A stretch of 64,000 nt of DNA from Suttonella sp. R2A3 (GCF_021513215.1 NZ_CP090975.1:117501-181500); one strand, 5' to 3'; positions 29,606-39,812 are shown, counted from the stretch's first letter. Numbers and translations are program-made. The notes: generated from the letters alone by a model not told the origin.

Positions 29606-32266
29606 ATGGCACAAAATGAGTACAATGATATTGATCCACAAGAAACTAAAGAGTGGCTGGCCGCATTAGAGGGCGTGCTAGAGGCGGATGGCAACGAACG
29701 GGCGCATTATTTGCTCGAAACGCTGGTTGAACGCGCCAGTTTTGCGGGTATGGATTTGCCTTATAGCGCGACCACACCTTATGTTAATACCATTCCTCTA
29801 TCGCATCAATCGCCGTATCCTGGAGATACCGGTTTAGAGCATAAAATCCGCTCTTATATTCGTTGGAATGCGATTGCTATGGTAGTTAAGGCCGGCAAGA
29901 ACACCAACGTTGGTGGCCATATTGCCAGTTTTGCGTCTTCGGCAACCCTTTATGAAGTCGGACAGAATCACTTCTGGCGCGGCCAGGATGGTGAGAATGG
30001 CGGCGACTTGATCTTCTTCCAAGGCCATTCGGCACCTGGTTTTTATGCACGCGCGTTTCTTGAAGGGCGCTTAAGCGAAGAACAGCTCGATAATTATCGT
30101 CAGGAGGCGAGCGGTAAAGGCTTGTCTTCGTACCCACATCCATGGTTGATGCCGGATTTCTGGCAGTTCCCAACCGTATCGATGGGCTTGGGGCCGTTGA
30201 TGGCGATTTATCAAGCGCGCTTTATGCGTTATCTACAAAGCCGAGGTTTGATCGAGAAAACCGACCGTAAAGTGTGGGCATTTTGTGGTGATGGGGAGAT
30301 GGACGAGCTGGAATCGCGTGGTGCGATTGGCTTAGCCGGACGTGAGGACCTTAATAACCTGGTGTTCGTGATCAACTGTAACTTACAGCGTTTAGATGGT
30401 CCAGTGCGTGGTAACGGCAAAATCATCCAGGAATTAGAATCTGAATTCCGCGGCGCTGGCTGGAATGTGATCAAAGTGATTTGGGGTCATCGCTGGGATG
30501 CGCTGTTAGCTCGCGACACAGAAGGCTTGCTGCGTAAACGGATGATGGAATGCTTAGACGGCGATTATCAAACATTTAAGTCTAAAGACGGCGCCTATGT
30601 GCGTGAGTTCTTCTTTAATACCCCAGAACTGCGTGCGATGGTTGCCGATATGTCGGATCAGGATATCTGGGAACTCAATCGTGGTGGCCATGATCCGGCG
30701 AAGATCTTCGCAGCGTATAAAGAAGCGATGGAAAGTGATAAGCCAACGCTGATTTTAGCCAAAACCATCAAAGGCTACGGGATGGGCGGTACGGCTGAGG
30801 CGCAAAATATCGCTCACCAGGCGAAAAAAATGGATTTGGCACAGCTCAAACGCTTCCGTGACCGTTTCCAATTGCCATTGAGCGATGAGCAAGTAGAAAA
30901 TGTTGAGTATTTAAAGCTCGATAAGGACTCTAAAGCCTATGAGTATCTGATGGGACAGCGTAAGGCTCTAGAAGGGTTCATTCCGTCTCGTCGCACGAAA
31001 TCGGCCAGTTTGCCGATTCCAGATTTACAAGAATTTAGCGCAGTGACGGTGGCGACCAAAGAAGGCCGCGAAATCTCAACAACCATGGCCTTCGTGCGTA
31101 TTTTAGCCACTTTGCTTAAGGACAAAACGCTTGGTAAGCATATTGTGCCGATTGTACCTGATGAATCACGCACCTTTGGTATGGAAGGGATGTTCCGTCA
31201 ATACGGAATCTGGAACCCGCATGGCCAGCAATATACGCCGGCCGATGCTGAGCAATTGATGTTCTATAAAGAGTCTAAAAACGGACAGATTCTTCAAGAA
31301 GGGATTAACGAAGCGGGCGGCATGAGCGATTGGATCGCCGCGGCAACCTCGTATTCAGTACATGGCGTGCCGATGATCCCATTCTTTATTTATTATTCGA
31401 TGTTTGGTTTCCAGCGCTTTGGTGATTTAGCCTGGGCAGCAGGTGATCAGCGTGCACGCGGGTTCTTACTCGGTGGTACAGCAGGGCGTACCACACTGAA
31501 CGGTGAAGGCTTGCAACATGAAGATGGTCATAGCCATATGTATGCGGCCACGATTCCAAACTGTGTGCCTTATGATCCAACCTTTGCTTATGAAGTGGCG
31601 GTCATTGTGCGCGATGGTATGCGCCGTATGTATCAAGATCAGGAAGATGTGTATTACTATATCACGCTGCTCAATGAAAATTATGCGATGCCAGAATTAC
31701 CACAAGGCAGCGAAGAAGGTATTCTCAAAGGGATGTACCACTTCAGCGAACATAAAGGTAAAAAAGGCCATGTCCAGCTGATGGGTTCAGGCTCTATTTT
31801 GATGGAAGTGATTGAAGGCGCTAAATTATTGGCGCAAGATTGGGGCGTTGGTTCAGATATCTGGAGCGCACCATCGTTTACTTTGCTCGCTCGTGAAGGG
31901 ATGGAAGTGGAACGGTATAACCGTCTGCACCCTGTAGAAGAAGCGAAAGATGCCTACTTCACCAGCTTACTTAAAGACCGCGAGGGTCCTGTGGTTGCAG
32001 CAACCGATTATATGCGTGCTTTTGCCGAGCAAGTACGGGCTTATCTGCCTAAAGGTAAAGCGATGACGGTGCTTGGAACTGATGGCTACGGCCGTTCTGA
32101 TACCCGTAAAGCTTTGCGTTCGTTCTTTGAGGTTGATCGCCATCACGTGGTGGTTGCTGCCTTAAGTACGTTAGCTGAAGAAGGCACGATTGAAGCAGAA
32201 GTGGTCAAAAAAGCGATCGAACAATATGGCATCGAAACCGATTTGGCGATGCCAACCGTTCGCTAA
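29606..32266 (+). CDS. aceE: Pyruvate dehydrogenase E1 component (homodimeric)
   Basis: The 886-residue enzyme decarboxylates pyruvate and loads lipoyl groups of E2. The thiamine diphosphate motif starts at GDGEMDELESRGAIGLAG (near residue 228) and continues to NLVFVINCNLQRLDGPVRG. Length matches E. coli AceE (887). AGGAGAG lies upstream of the ATG. aceF follows 10 bases later, and no pdhR-like regulator gene is adjacent. Confidence 0.97.
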   Translation: MAQNEYNDIDPQETKEWLAALEGVLEADGNERAHYLLETLVERASFAGMDLPYSATTPYVNTIPLSHQSPYPGDTGLEHKIRSYIRWNAIAMVVKAGKNTNVGGHIASFASSATLYEVGQNHFWRGQDGENGGDLIFFQGHSAPGFYARAFLEGRLSEEQLDNYRQEASGKGLSSYPHPWLMPDFWQFPTVSMGLGPLMAIYQARFMRYLQSRGLIEKTDRKVWAFCGDGEMDELESRGAIGLAGREDLNNLVFVINCNLQRLDGPVRGNGKIIQELESEFRGAGWNVIKVIWGHRWDALLARDTEGLLRKRMMECLDGDYQTFKSKDGAYVREFFFNTPELRAMVADMSDQDIWELNRGGHDPAKIFAAYKEAMESDKPTLILAKTIKGYGMGGTAEAQNIAHQAKKMDLAQLKRFRDRFQLPLSDEQVENVEYLKLDKDSKAYEYLMGQRKALEGFIPSRRTKSASLPIPDLQEFSAVTVATKEGREISTTMAFVRILATLLKDKTLGKHIVPIVPDESRTFGMEGMFRQYGIWNPHGQQYTPADAEQLMFYKESKNGQILQEGINEAGGMSDWIAAATSYSVHGVPMIPFFIYYSMFGFQRFGDLAWAAGDQRARGFLLGGTAGRTTLNGEGLQHEDGHSHMYAATIPNCVPYDPTFAYEVAVIVRDGMRRMYQDQEDVYYYITLLNENYAMPELPQGSEEGILKGMYHFSEHKGKKGHVQLMGSGSILMEVIEGAKLLAQDWGVGSDIWSAPSFTLLAREGMEVERYNRLHPVEEAKDAYFTSLLKDREGPVVAATDYMRAFAEQVRAYLPKGKAMTVLGTDGYGRSDTRKALRSFFEVDRHHVVVAALSTLAEEGTIEAEVVKKAIEQYGIETDLAMPTVR

Positions 32267-32276
32267 AGGGGATTAA

Positions 32277-33872
32277 ATGATGAGTAAACAAATTTGTGTG
32301 CCAGATATTGGTGAAGATGCGGTTGATGTCATTGAGGTGTTGGTCAGCGAAGGGGAGTCGATTAGCGTTGATCAATCGTTATTAACCTTAGAGTCTGAAA
32401 AAGCATCGATGGATGTTCCGGCGGAAGCTGCTGGGACAATTACCAAGCTTTTGGTCAAAGTTGGCGATCAAGTGCGCACCGGTGATGTGATCGCTGAAAT
32501 CGATGAAGCTGGTTCAAACGCTAAAGAAAACAAACCTGCGCAAGATGCTGCTGATAAACCAGCGGCCAAATCTGCATCAGGTGGTCAATCGCACGATCTG
32601 GTCATCCCGGATATTGGTGAAGATGCGGTTGATGTGATTGAAATCAACGTGTCTGTTGGGGATCAGGTTGAGGCGGAGCAAGGTCTGATTACCTTGGAGT
32701 CTGAAAAGGCTTCTATGGATGTGCCAGCACCGCAAGCTGGTGAAATTATTGAGCTAAGCGTTAAGGTTGGCGATAAGGTTTCTAGTGGGGATGTGATTGG
32801 TAAGATTAAAGGTGCCGCGAGTGCGGATGCTCAAGCTCAAGCACCTGCTAAACAATCGACCAAACCTACACAGAGCGAATCAACGCAACAAGCACAACCT
32901 GCGCCAAGTAAGCCCGAAACACCACAACCAGCACAAGCTAAAGCGCAAAAAGTTGATGAACAAGCGTTTTCTAAAGCGCATGCCAGTCCTTCAGTGCGTC
33001 GCTTTGCGCGTGAGCTAGGCGCTGATTTGGGCGCAATTAAAGGCAGTGGCCGTAAAGGACGGATTGTTGAGCAAGATGTGAAAGACTTTATCAAGCAAGC
33101 CTTAGCCGGTGGTGGTGCGAAGGTTGCGCAAGGTAGTGGTATTCCAGCGATTCCTGCGGTGGATTTTGCCAAATTTGGTGAGGTTGAAGAGCAGAAGCTG
33201 TCACGCATTAATGTGCTCACTGGTGAGGCGATGACGCGTTGCTGGTTGAATATACCGCATGTCACCCAGCATGATTTGGCTGATATCACCGATTTGGAAG
33301 CGTTCCGTAAAGCGTTGAAATCTGAAGCCGAGAAAAAGGGCGTACGCGTGACAATGTTGGCGTTTTTGATGAAAGCGCTGGCGAAAGCGTTACAAGAACT
33401 GCCGCGCTTTAACGCATCCTTATCGCCAGACAAACAGTCGCTAATCATGAAAAAATATATTCATTTAGGGATTGCGGTTGATACACCCAATGGTCTGGTT
33501 GTGCCGGTGGTTCGTGATGTCGATAAAAAAGGGATTTATGAACTCTCCGAAGACTTGATGGCGATGAGCAAAAAAGCACGAGACGGTAAATTGAGCCCTA
33601 GCGATATGCAAGGTGCATCGATGACTATTTCCAGCCTTGGCGGAATTGGAGGTACGTACTTCACGCCGATTGTTAACGCACCAGAAGTGGCGATTTTGGG
33701 CGTCTCACGCTCAACCATGCAACCGGTGTGGAATGGTAAAGAGTTTGAACCACGCCTGATGCTGCCGTTATCACTGTCTTATGACCACCGCGTGATTGAT
33801 GGCGCACTGGCTGCACGGATGACCGTGTTGCTCGGTCAACTGTTAAGTGACATGAAACGCAGCTTGTTGTAA
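32277..33872 (+). CDS. aceF: Dihydrolipoamide acetyltransferase E2
   Basis: The 531-residue E2 core of pyruvate dehydrogenase has two lipoyl domains (about 3-77 and 104-178), each with LESEKASMDVP around the lipoylated lysine. An alanine/proline/glutamine-rich linker follows, then an E3-binding domain (ASPSVRRFARELGADLG), then the catalytic domain with SYDHRVIDGALAA. E. coli AceF has three lipoyl domains; two is common elsewhere. The E3 gene (lpd) does not follow; a terminator does. Confidence 0.96.
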   Translation: MMSKQICVPDIGEDAVDVIEVLVSEGESISVDQSLLTLESEKASMDVPAEAAGTITKLLVKVGDQVRTGDVIAEIDEAGSNAKENKPAQDAADKPAAKSASGGQSHDLVIPDIGEDAVDVIEINVSVGDQVEAEQGLITLESEKASMDVPAPQAGEIIELSVKVGDKVSSGDVIGKIKGAASADAQAQAPAKQSTKPTQSESTQQAQPAPSKPETPQPAQAKAQKVDEQAFSKAHASPSVRRFARELGADLGAIKGSGRKGRIVEQDVKDFIKQALAGGGAKVAQGSGIPAIPAVDFAKFGEVEEQKLSRINVLTGEAMTRCWLNIPHVTQHDLADITDLEAFRKALKSEAEKKGVRVTMLAFLMKALAKALQELPRFNASLSPDKQSLIMKKYIHLGIAVDTPNGLVVPVVRDVDKKGIYELSEDLMAMSKKARDGKLSPSDMQGASMTISSLGGIGGTYFTPIVNAPEVAILGVSRSTMQPVWNGKEFEPRLMLPLSLSYDHRVIDGALAARMTVLLGQLLSDMKRSLL

Positions 33873-33885
33873 GGTGTCACACCAT

Positions 33886-33919
33886 GCCTCATAGCTTACG
33901 GGCTGTGAGGCTTTTTTTA
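33886..33919 (+). terminator. Rho-independent terminator of aceEF
   Basis: GCCTCATAGC / GCTGTGAGGC with loop TTACGG, then a run of seven T. It separates aceF from argH. Confidence 0.88.
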
Positions 33920-33939
33920 TTTTTTTACTGAGTATCACA

Positions 33940-35331
33940 ATGTCTGAACACACAACCAATAGTGCCTGGGGTGGGCGTTTTCAAGAATCCACCGATGCGT
34001 TTGTTGCCGCGTTTACTGCCTCGGTTGATTTCGACCAGCAAATGGCGCAAGAAGATATCGATGGTTCATTAGCCCATGCGGCGATGTTGGTGAAACAAGG
34101 CATATTGAGCGAAGAAGAAGGTGCGCAGATTCGTAGCGGCTTAGAACAAGTTCGTTCTGAAATTGCTGCTGGAACGTTTGCCTGGTCGGTAGCGCTAGAA
34201 GATGTGCACATGAACATCGAACAGCGTTTAACCGCACTCATTGGTATAACCGGTAAAAAACTCCATACCGGTCGTTCACGCAATGATCAGGTTGCCACCG
34301 ATCTACGTTTATTCTTACGTTCGCAGATTGATGAAATCAGCGCCGAACTGGTTCGCTTGCAGCAGGGGTTGTTAGACGTTGCTGAACGTGAAGCGACCAC
34401 AATCATGCCAGGCTTTACCCATTTACAAGTCGCCCAACCGATTACCTTTGGTCACCATTTATTGGCGTGGTTTGAAATGCTCAAGCGCGATTTTGAGCGC
34501 TTACAGGATTGTCGTAAGCGCCTCAATCAATCGCCTTTAGGCGCGGCTGCGCTCGCCGGCACCACCTATCCGATTGATCGCGAGTATAGCGCGCAACTAC
34601 TTGGCTTTGATGGGGTGTGTCAAAACTCGCTCGATGCAGTTTCTGACCGTGATTTTACGATTGAATTTTGCGCCGCGGCGAGCATCACGATGATGCATTT
34701 ATCGCGTTTTTGTGAAGAACTCATTTTGTGGAACAGCAGTGCTTTTGCCTTTGTTGATATTCCGGATCGCTTTTGTACCGGTTCATCGATCATGCCGCAG
34801 AAAAAGAACCCGGATGTGCCGGAGTTGGTGCGTGGGAAAACGGGTCGGGTGTACGGACATTTATTCAGTCTGCTGACGCTGATGAAAGGGCAGCCGTTGG
34901 CGTACAACAAAGACAACCAGGAAGATAAAGAACCGGTTTTTGACACCATCACAACCTTGCGCCACTGTCTGCGCGCCTTTGCTGACATGGTGCCGATGCT
35001 GGAAACTAATGCCGAGAATATGCTGCGCGCTGCCGCACAAGGCTTCTCAACCGCTACCGATTTGGCCGATTATCTGGTCGGTAAAGGTGTGGCGTTTCGT
35101 GATGCGCATGAAGTGGTCGGTAAGTCGGTGCGGCTGGCGATTGATCGAGGCTGTGATTTGGCGGATTTGCCACTGGCCGATTTACAGGCGCTTTGTGAGT
35201 TGATTGAAGAAGATGTCTACGAGTCATTACTTTTAGAGGGCTCGGTGGCAGCGCGCAACCATATTGGCGGTACAGCACCGGAACAAGTGCGTGCGCAGGT
35301 TAAAAAGCAGCGGTCGCAATTAGCATCATAA
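33940..35331 (+). CDS. argH: Argininosuccinate lyase
   Basis: The 463-residue enzyme splits argininosuccinate to arginine and fumarate, the last step of arginine synthesis. It begins with [10 protein letters not shown] and shows [19 protein letters not shown], the family signature [16 protein letters not shown] and [16 protein letters not shown]. Length is normal. It has no other arg genes beside it. Confidence 0.96.
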   Translation: MSEHTTNSAWGGRFQESTDAFVAAFTASVDFDQQMAQEDIDGSLAHAAMLVKQGILSEEEGAQIRSGLEQVRSEIAAGTFAWSVALEDVHMNIEQRLTALIGITGKKLHTGRSRNDQVATDLRLFLRSQIDEISAELVRLQQGLLDVAEREATTIMPGFTHLQVAQPITFGHHLLAWFEMLKRDFERLQDCRKRLNQSPLGAAALAGTTYPIDREYSAQLLGFDGVCQNSLDAVSDRDFTIEFCAAASITMMHLSRFCEELILWNSSAFAFVDIPDRFCTGSSIMPQKKNPDVPELVRGKTGRVYGHLFSLLTLMKGQPLAYNKDNQEDKEPVFDTITTLRHCLRAFADMVPMLETNAENMLRAAAQGFSTATDLADYLVGKGVAFRDAHEVVGKSVRLAIDRGCDLADLPLADLQALCELIEEDVYESLLLEGSVAARNHIGGTAPEQVRAQVKKQRSQLAS

Positions 35332-35481
35332 GCGTTATATTCGCTAGTTTGAGGCTCATAATCAGAGCCCATGTGCTGAAAAATTTCGATATTATAGGCT
35401 TGTGCACGTAAAAGCTTATATCTTGCGTGCGCTTTCGTTACAATAGAGATTCTGTTTTGAGACGCGGTTAAGGGGAACACG

Positions 35482-35853
35482 ATGCGCAGTGAGCGAGTAT
35501 GGTTTAGCTTTTTTATTTTATTAGCGCTGACATTGAATGTGGGCTTTGTCTATGGCTCGATTGATAATCCTGAGCATCACGACAAGATTGAGCTCTATCT
35601 CGCGTTTGTGGTCAGTATTGTCTGTACCATTTTGAAATTCGGGGATCGCTCGCATTTAGGCGCGTTGTTGCTCGCTACCTCGCTGGTTGCCGACGTACAG
35701 CTCTTGATCGCGATTGGCGTATGGACGTTTAGCGTCGGAATGCTTGACGCCTCGACCTTATCAACGATTGTTTCGTTCACCATGGGGGCTTTAGTGGCCA
35801 ACCTGGTATCTGTTGTTCTAGTGGTTATTGAGGTGGCAACGCTTCGGCGTTAA
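35482..35853 (+). CDS. Small membrane protein (DUF6394-like) beside a K+ channel
   Basis: The 123-residue protein has about four hydrophobic segments: VWFSFFILLALTLNVGFVYG at the start, a second near 40-52, then two in the C-terminal half. SIDNPEHHDKIELY and ILKFGDRSHLGALLLATSLVADVQL stand between them. The pattern recalls DUF6394, seen next to TrkA-domain channels. Here the channel gene begins 14 bases downstream. It may be an auxiliary subunit of the channel; this is inferred from proximity. Family name from memory, function unknown. Confidence 0.7.
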   Translation: MRSERVWFSFFILLALTLNVGFVYGSIDNPEHHDKIELYLAFVVSIVCTILKFGDRSHLGALLLATSLVADVQLLIAIGVWTFSVGMLDASTLSTIVSFTMGALVANLVSVVLVVIEVATLRR

Positions 35854-35866
35854 ACGGGGTTAACTC

Positions 35867-37564
35867 GTGAACGAAATTATCTATCTCATCCTTCGCCAAG
35901 TGCGCCGCCCGGCGCTGGTAGTGCTCGGCACCTATAGCGTTGCTGTGTTGGGTATGTCGCTGATCCCGATGGTCGGTGAAGACGGCGAAATGACCTTTCT
36001 TAGCGTCTTTCAGTCGTTTTATTGGGTGAGTTATACCGCAACCACGATTGGCTATGGTGAGGTTCCGGTACCATTTTCTGACTGGCAGCGAATCTGGGTC
36101 GCCTTTAGTATCTATTACACCGTGCCAGCGTGGCTTTATGCAGCGGGGAAAATCATTGGGCTCATGCAAGATGCGACCTTTCAGCATGCGCTGGAAGAAA
36201 ACCGCTTTGCACGACGGGTGGCCAAGCAAAATAAACGCTTTGTGTTGATTTGTGGCTTTGGTGAGTCCGGACGCCGTTTGGTTGATATGTTCTTAGCCGA
36301 TGACTACGAATGTGTAGTGATTGAAAGTGATCAAAACCGGGTTAACCGTATGGCGCTCGATCCTGCATTGCACCGCGTATTAGCGATTGCAGGGGATGCT
36401 AAAAACGTTGAATTATTAGAAAAATCCGGCATTCGTTCGCCGTATTGTCGCGCAGTGATTGCGATTACAGATAATGAAGCGGTGAATATTAAAGTAGCAT
36501 TAGCTGCACGTTTATTATCGACCGATCGTTCACGCTTTAAAGTGGTGTGCCGCACGTTTACCCGTCAAGGGAGTGCTAATGCGCGCTCGTTTAATACCGA
36601 TGTAGTGCTCAATTCTAATGCCATTTTTGCCGAACGTTTGACGATTGGTTTGCGACGACCATCGATTGCGCATTTGATCGAGCTGATCCATGCTGAACCC
36701 GGTGCGCCATTTGATCCTTCACCACAACCACCAGCCGGGCGTTGGGTGCTTTGTGGTTATGATAATTTAGGGAAAACCCTCGAGCGTTATCTCGATTTTG
36801 AAGGCGTGGACAATGTGGTCATCTATGAAGATGCTAACCCGAGCGAAACACGCGTTAAGGGCACAGGGATGGAAGCGGTGACCTTGCGGGAAGCAAAAAT
36901 TGACCGGGCACAGGCGATTGTTGCCGGGCGTACCAATGATCCAGAAAATTTATCGATTGCGATGACTGCCAAAGCGATGCATCCATCGTTGTTTGTGGTG
37001 GGTAAACAGAACCGTAGTTCAGATCACCGTTTGTTTAGTGCTGCCGGCTTTGATCGGGTGATGGAAGAAGCGGATTTGATCGTCAGCAAGTGTTTTCCCG
37101 AGATTGCCCGTCCATTGCTCAGTCGGTTTTTGCTGATGGTTCGTCATCAAGATGAAGCGTGGGGTAAAAAATTACTCGAGCGTATTGCTAAACTTTCCGG
37201 TAAACACAACCCGTCGCATTATATTTTGCGGGTTGAGAATGATTATGCGCCGGCGGTTTATAGAGAGCTTGATAATGGTCATTTGTTGCGCCTACAAAGC
37301 CTGTGGATGCATCCGCACGAACCAGAAACGCTGCAAGATGCATTGCCTTTATTACTTCAGCGAGGGGATCAAAATATTTTACTGCCGAATGCAGCAACGC
37401 CATTGGAAAAAGGCGATCGGATTTTAATTGCTTATCATAAACCGATTGTGGTGCAGCGTATTCACCGTGCCACTGTTGATGAAGGCGAGCTGTATTATGC
37501 GGTACACGGTCGAGAAAAAACGCTGTCGTATGTGATGAGTTACATCATGAAGAAACTGGATTAA
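35867..37564 (+). CDS. RCK-domain potassium channel protein
   Basis: The 565-residue protein has two membrane segments flanking a pore loop with the K+ selectivity filter TATTIGYGE (about residues 55-63). Two Rossmann-like RCK (TrkA-N) units follow: FVLICGFGESGRRLVD near 124 and WVLCGYDNLGKTLERY near 290. A TrkA-C-like end (LEKGDRILIAYHK) closes the protein. It is likely a ligand-gated K+ channel, with the RCK parts binding NAD(H), nucleotides or ions. It starts with GTG at 35867. Confidence 0.9.
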   Translation: MNEIIYLILRQVRRPALVVLGTYSVAVLGMSLIPMVGEDGEMTFLSVFQSFYWVSYTATTIGYGEVPVPFSDWQRIWVAFSIYYTVPAWLYAAGKIIGLMQDATFQHALEENRFARRVAKQNKRFVLICGFGESGRRLVDMFLADDYECVVIESDQNRVNRMALDPALHRVLAIAGDAKNVELLEKSGIRSPYCRAVIAITDNEAVNIKVALAARLLSTDRSRFKVVCRTFTRQGSANARSFNTDVVLNSNAIFAERLTIGLRRPSIAHLIELIHAEPGAPFDPSPQPPAGRWVLCGYDNLGKTLERYLDFEGVDNVVIYEDANPSETRVKGTGMEAVTLREAKIDRAQAIVAGRTNDPENLSIAMTAKAMHPSLFVVGKQNRSSDHRLFSAAGFDRVMEEADLIVSKCFPEIARPLLSRFLLMVRHQDEAWGKKLLERIAKLSGKHNPSHYILRVENDYAPAVYRELDNGHLLRLQSLWMHPHEPETLQDALPLLLQRGDQNILLPNAATPLEKGDRILIAYHKPIVVQRIHRATVDEGELYYAVHGREKTLSYVMSYIMKKLD

Positions 37565-37566
37565 CG

Positions 37567-38301
37567 ATGCTTTATTATCAGGAACACGGCTCAGGGAAGC
37601 CGATATTGTTGTTACATAGCGGCGGTATGGCTGGTGAAGAATGGCAGCCACAAATACCTGCGCTGGCTAAGCGCTATCGGGTGATTGTGCCCGATTTACC
37701 CGGTCATGGGCGTTCATTGCTTAAGGATGAGCCCTTAACGATTGCGATGATGGGGCAAGCGGTTATTGAACTGTGCGATGAGCTTGGGATTGAGCAAGCG
37801 CATGTTTGTGGTTCGTCGATGGGTGGGGCGGTGGCGCTGTGGCTCGCACTCAACTATCCCGAGCGGATTAAAAAGCTGGTGATTTATCGCATCACCTACC
37901 GCAAAAACCAAGCAACCCATGCGCAAACACAGAATATGTCTGATCCAGGTTATTGGCGACAATTTGGTCTGCATAAATGGTTATCGAAGCTGCACGAACC
38001 GCAAGGTGGGGTTGATGCCTGGGAAGACGTCATTGCGCGGGTTTCCGAAGCACTCGATCCTGAAACCTCAACCCACAATCACCAGTTAGACGATTTGGCA
38101 CAGATTAGCGCACCGACGCTTTTGATTGTCGGCGATCGTGATCCTGTGGCGCCATTAGACGATGTGCTTGATATGTATCACACCATCCCTAAGGCGGGAT
38201 TGTGGGTGATGCCTTATGCTACCCATATTACCGCGAGTAATACCTGGCGTAGCGACGCATTTGCCGAAGAATGTCTGCGTTTTTTTGCCCGTGAAGAATG
38301 A
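37567..38301 (+). CDS. Alpha/beta hydrolase
   Basis: The 244-residue protein has the alpha/beta hydrolase fold: oxyanion region LLLHSGGMAGEEWQ, then VPDLPGHGRS, nucleophile elbow CGSSMGGAV (Ser near 91), acid in VGDRDPVAP, and histidine in PYATHITAS near the C-terminus. It resembles the 3-oxoadipate enol-lactonase/esterase group; the substrate is not known. It starts two bases after the channel stop and is followed closely by the sugar kinase gene, so the three are likely co-transcribed. Confidence 0.86.
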   Translation: MLYYQEHGSGKPILLLHSGGMAGEEWQPQIPALAKRYRVIVPDLPGHGRSLLKDEPLTIAMMGQAVIELCDELGIEQAHVCGSSMGGAVALWLALNYPERIKKLVIYRITYRKNQATHAQTQNMSDPGYWRQFGLHKWLSKLHEPQGGVDAWEDVIARVSEALDPETSTHNHQLDDLAQISAPTLLIVGDRDPVAPLDDVLDMYHTIPKAGLWVMPYATHITASNTWRSDAFAEECLRFFAREE

Positions 38302-38315
38302 TTTAGGGGATTTTG

Positions 38316-39260
38316 ATGAGCAAGATTATTACTGTAACACCGAATCCAGCGCTTGATTTAACCATGCATGCCAAGGGTTGGCAGCGTGGGGTTGTCAACC
38401 GTGGGCAATCGATGGATGTAACTCCGGGTGGTAAAGGGTTGACGGTGGCGATTAACCTGGCGATGGTTGGTGTGCCGTGTACGGTTACTGGCTGGATGGG
38501 GCAAAATAACGATGGCCACTTTTGCCGTGAATTCAATAAAAATGGCTTGGAAGATCAGTTTGTTCGTGTGCCGGGTGATGTACGACGTAATATCAAAATC
38601 GTCGATGAAAGTAATGGCGAAACCACCGACATTAATATGCCGGGGCACAGCGTGAGTGAAGCAGCGCGCACCTTGCTGATTGAACTCATTGACGCGATGG
38701 TCGATGAAGAAACGATTTTAGTCTATGGCGGCTCACTACCACCGGATTTAGAGAAAAGCTATTACGCAGATATGGTCAAACGCTATCATGACCGCACGCG
38801 TGCGGTGGTGGTTGATACCAGTGATGAAGCTTTAGATGAGCTGATGAAAGCCGATATTTTGCCGCAAGTGATCAAACCCAATATTCACGAGTTGGAAAAT
38901 CTAGTCGGGCGCACGTTGGAAAGCGATGCAGACATTATTGCCGAAGCTCGTCGCTTTATTGATAAAGGCGTTGAGCTCGCGGTTGTATCGTTGGGCTCGC
39001 GTGGTGCGTGGTTTGTGCGCAAAGACGAAGCGCTGCATGCGCAACCGCCTAAAGTAAAGGTTGCGAGCACTGTAGGCGCAGGGGACGCGATGGTTGCGGG
39101 CATCGTACGTGGGATAATGTTCGGACGTACGCTCGAAGAAATCGCCCGTACCTCAACCTCATACAGTGTGGCGAATATCAAAAAAGTCGGCATTTCCTTA
39201 CCGTCAATTGCCGAGATTGAAGAAATCAAGGCTAAAGTTGTGATCACCCATCAAGCATGA
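38316..39260 (+). CDS. PfkB family sugar kinase (1-phosphofructokinase-like)
   Basis: The 314-residue kinase matches the FruK/LacC/PfkB branch of the ribokinase family: TVTPNPALDLTM at the start, VTPGGKGLTVAINLA, IKPNIHELENLVG, and the ATP-site signature STVGAGDAMVAGIV with the catalytic Asp. Substrate could be fructose-1-phosphate, fructose-6-phosphate or tagatose-6-phosphate; no PTS genes are adjacent. I chose ATG 38316 with AGGGGA before it. Its last 84 bases recur, diverged, at 42262-42345. Confidence 0.88.
   Translation: MSKIITVTPNPALDLTMHAKGWQRGVVNRGQSMDVTPGGKGLTVAINLAMVGVPCTVTGWMGQNNDGHFCREFNKNGLEDQFVRVPGDVRRNIKIVDESNGETTDINMPGHSVSEAARTLLIELIDAMVDEETILVYGGSLPPDLEKSYYADMVKRYHDRTRAVVVDTSDEALDELMKADILPQVIKPNIHELENLVGRTLESDADIIAEARRFIDKGVELAVVSLGSRGAWFVRKDEALHAQPPKVKVASTVGAGDAMVAGIVRGIMFGRTLEEIARTSTSYSVANIKKVGISLPSIAEIEEIKAKVVITHQA
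39177..39260 (+). repeat. 3' end of the pfkB-family gene, left copy of a diverged direct repeat
   Basis: The last 84 bases of the kinase gene, including its stop codon, match 42262-42345 at 72 of 84 positions by my hand alignment. Most differences are synonymous, so the second copy was a coding sequence from a related allele or paralog. Confidence 0.85.
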
Positions 39261-39352
39261 TCCTATAGGGACCAGCTTGCTTCGCGCGTTGGCGTTCAAA
39301 AACGCCGCGAAAGGTGAATTTTATCGCAAGCCGAAGATGACATATTCAGCAA

Positions 39353-39708
39353 AGCGCCTGCAGACGCCAGCCTTGTTCGGTGGCGAGCGAACGATTAGTC
39401 AGTTCGAGGTTCTTAAGAAATAAGTCATCGTGTGACACGACAAGTCACGTACCCTGGTAACTGCGCAACATGCTCTCCAATGCTTCTGTGGAAGGTAGAT
39501 CAAGGTGGTTGTTCGGTTCGTCAAACAACAGCAGTTGCGGTGGCGACTCGTCATAGAGTATGCAGGCAAGGGCGCCTTTTAAACGTTCGCCGCCGCTTAA
39601 CAGAACACTTGGTGTGGTCACAATTTGTGCGTTAAGACCAAGTTGCGCCAGGCGCATGTACAAATTCGCTTCGCTGGCTTGACCATAGGCGAACACCGCC
39701 GTCACGAC
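39353..39708 (-). pseudogene. Remnant of an ABC-F ATPase gene
   Basis: The minus strand encodes the C-terminal part of an ABC-F protein: LSGGERLKGALACILY (signature), LLLFDEPNNHLDLP (Walker B and D-loop), then ESMLRSYQGT. A TGA stop follows, then in the same frame LVVSHDDLFLKNLELTNR (H-switch). The first half of the protein, including Walker A of this domain, is missing; the frame starts abruptly near 39708. It is thus truncated at the 5' end and interrupted by a stop. Intact ABC-F proteins act on ribosomes. It lies between the kinase gene and the autotransporter and looks like debris. Confidence 0.82.
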
Positions 39709-39732
39709 ATATAAGATAACATCTGGAAAATA

Positions 39733-39761
39733 TTGGATTTATTTAAATCAATTACTATGAT
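39733..39761 (+). promoter_or_regulatory. Sigma-70 promoter of the autotransporter gene
   Basis: TTGGAT at 39733-39738 and TATGAT at 39756-39761 are separated by 17 bases. This lies 75 bases before the start codon. Confidence 0.65.
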
Positions 39762-39792
39762 AAAGTGGTTGTAAAAGCATTGGGCAACAATT

Positions 39793-39812
39793 GTGTTAAT
39801 TCACGTTAACAC
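39793..39812. promoter_or_regulatory. Inverted repeat in the autotransporter leader
   Basis: GTGTTAA / TTAACAC with a six-base spacer, between the promoter and the ribosome binding site. It could be an operator or a leader hairpin. Confidence 0.4.

Noticed and set aside
39432-39635. Plus-strand open frame over the ABC-F remnant
   Set aside because: It is the opposite strand of a recognisable ABC-F coding fragment and has no family features.
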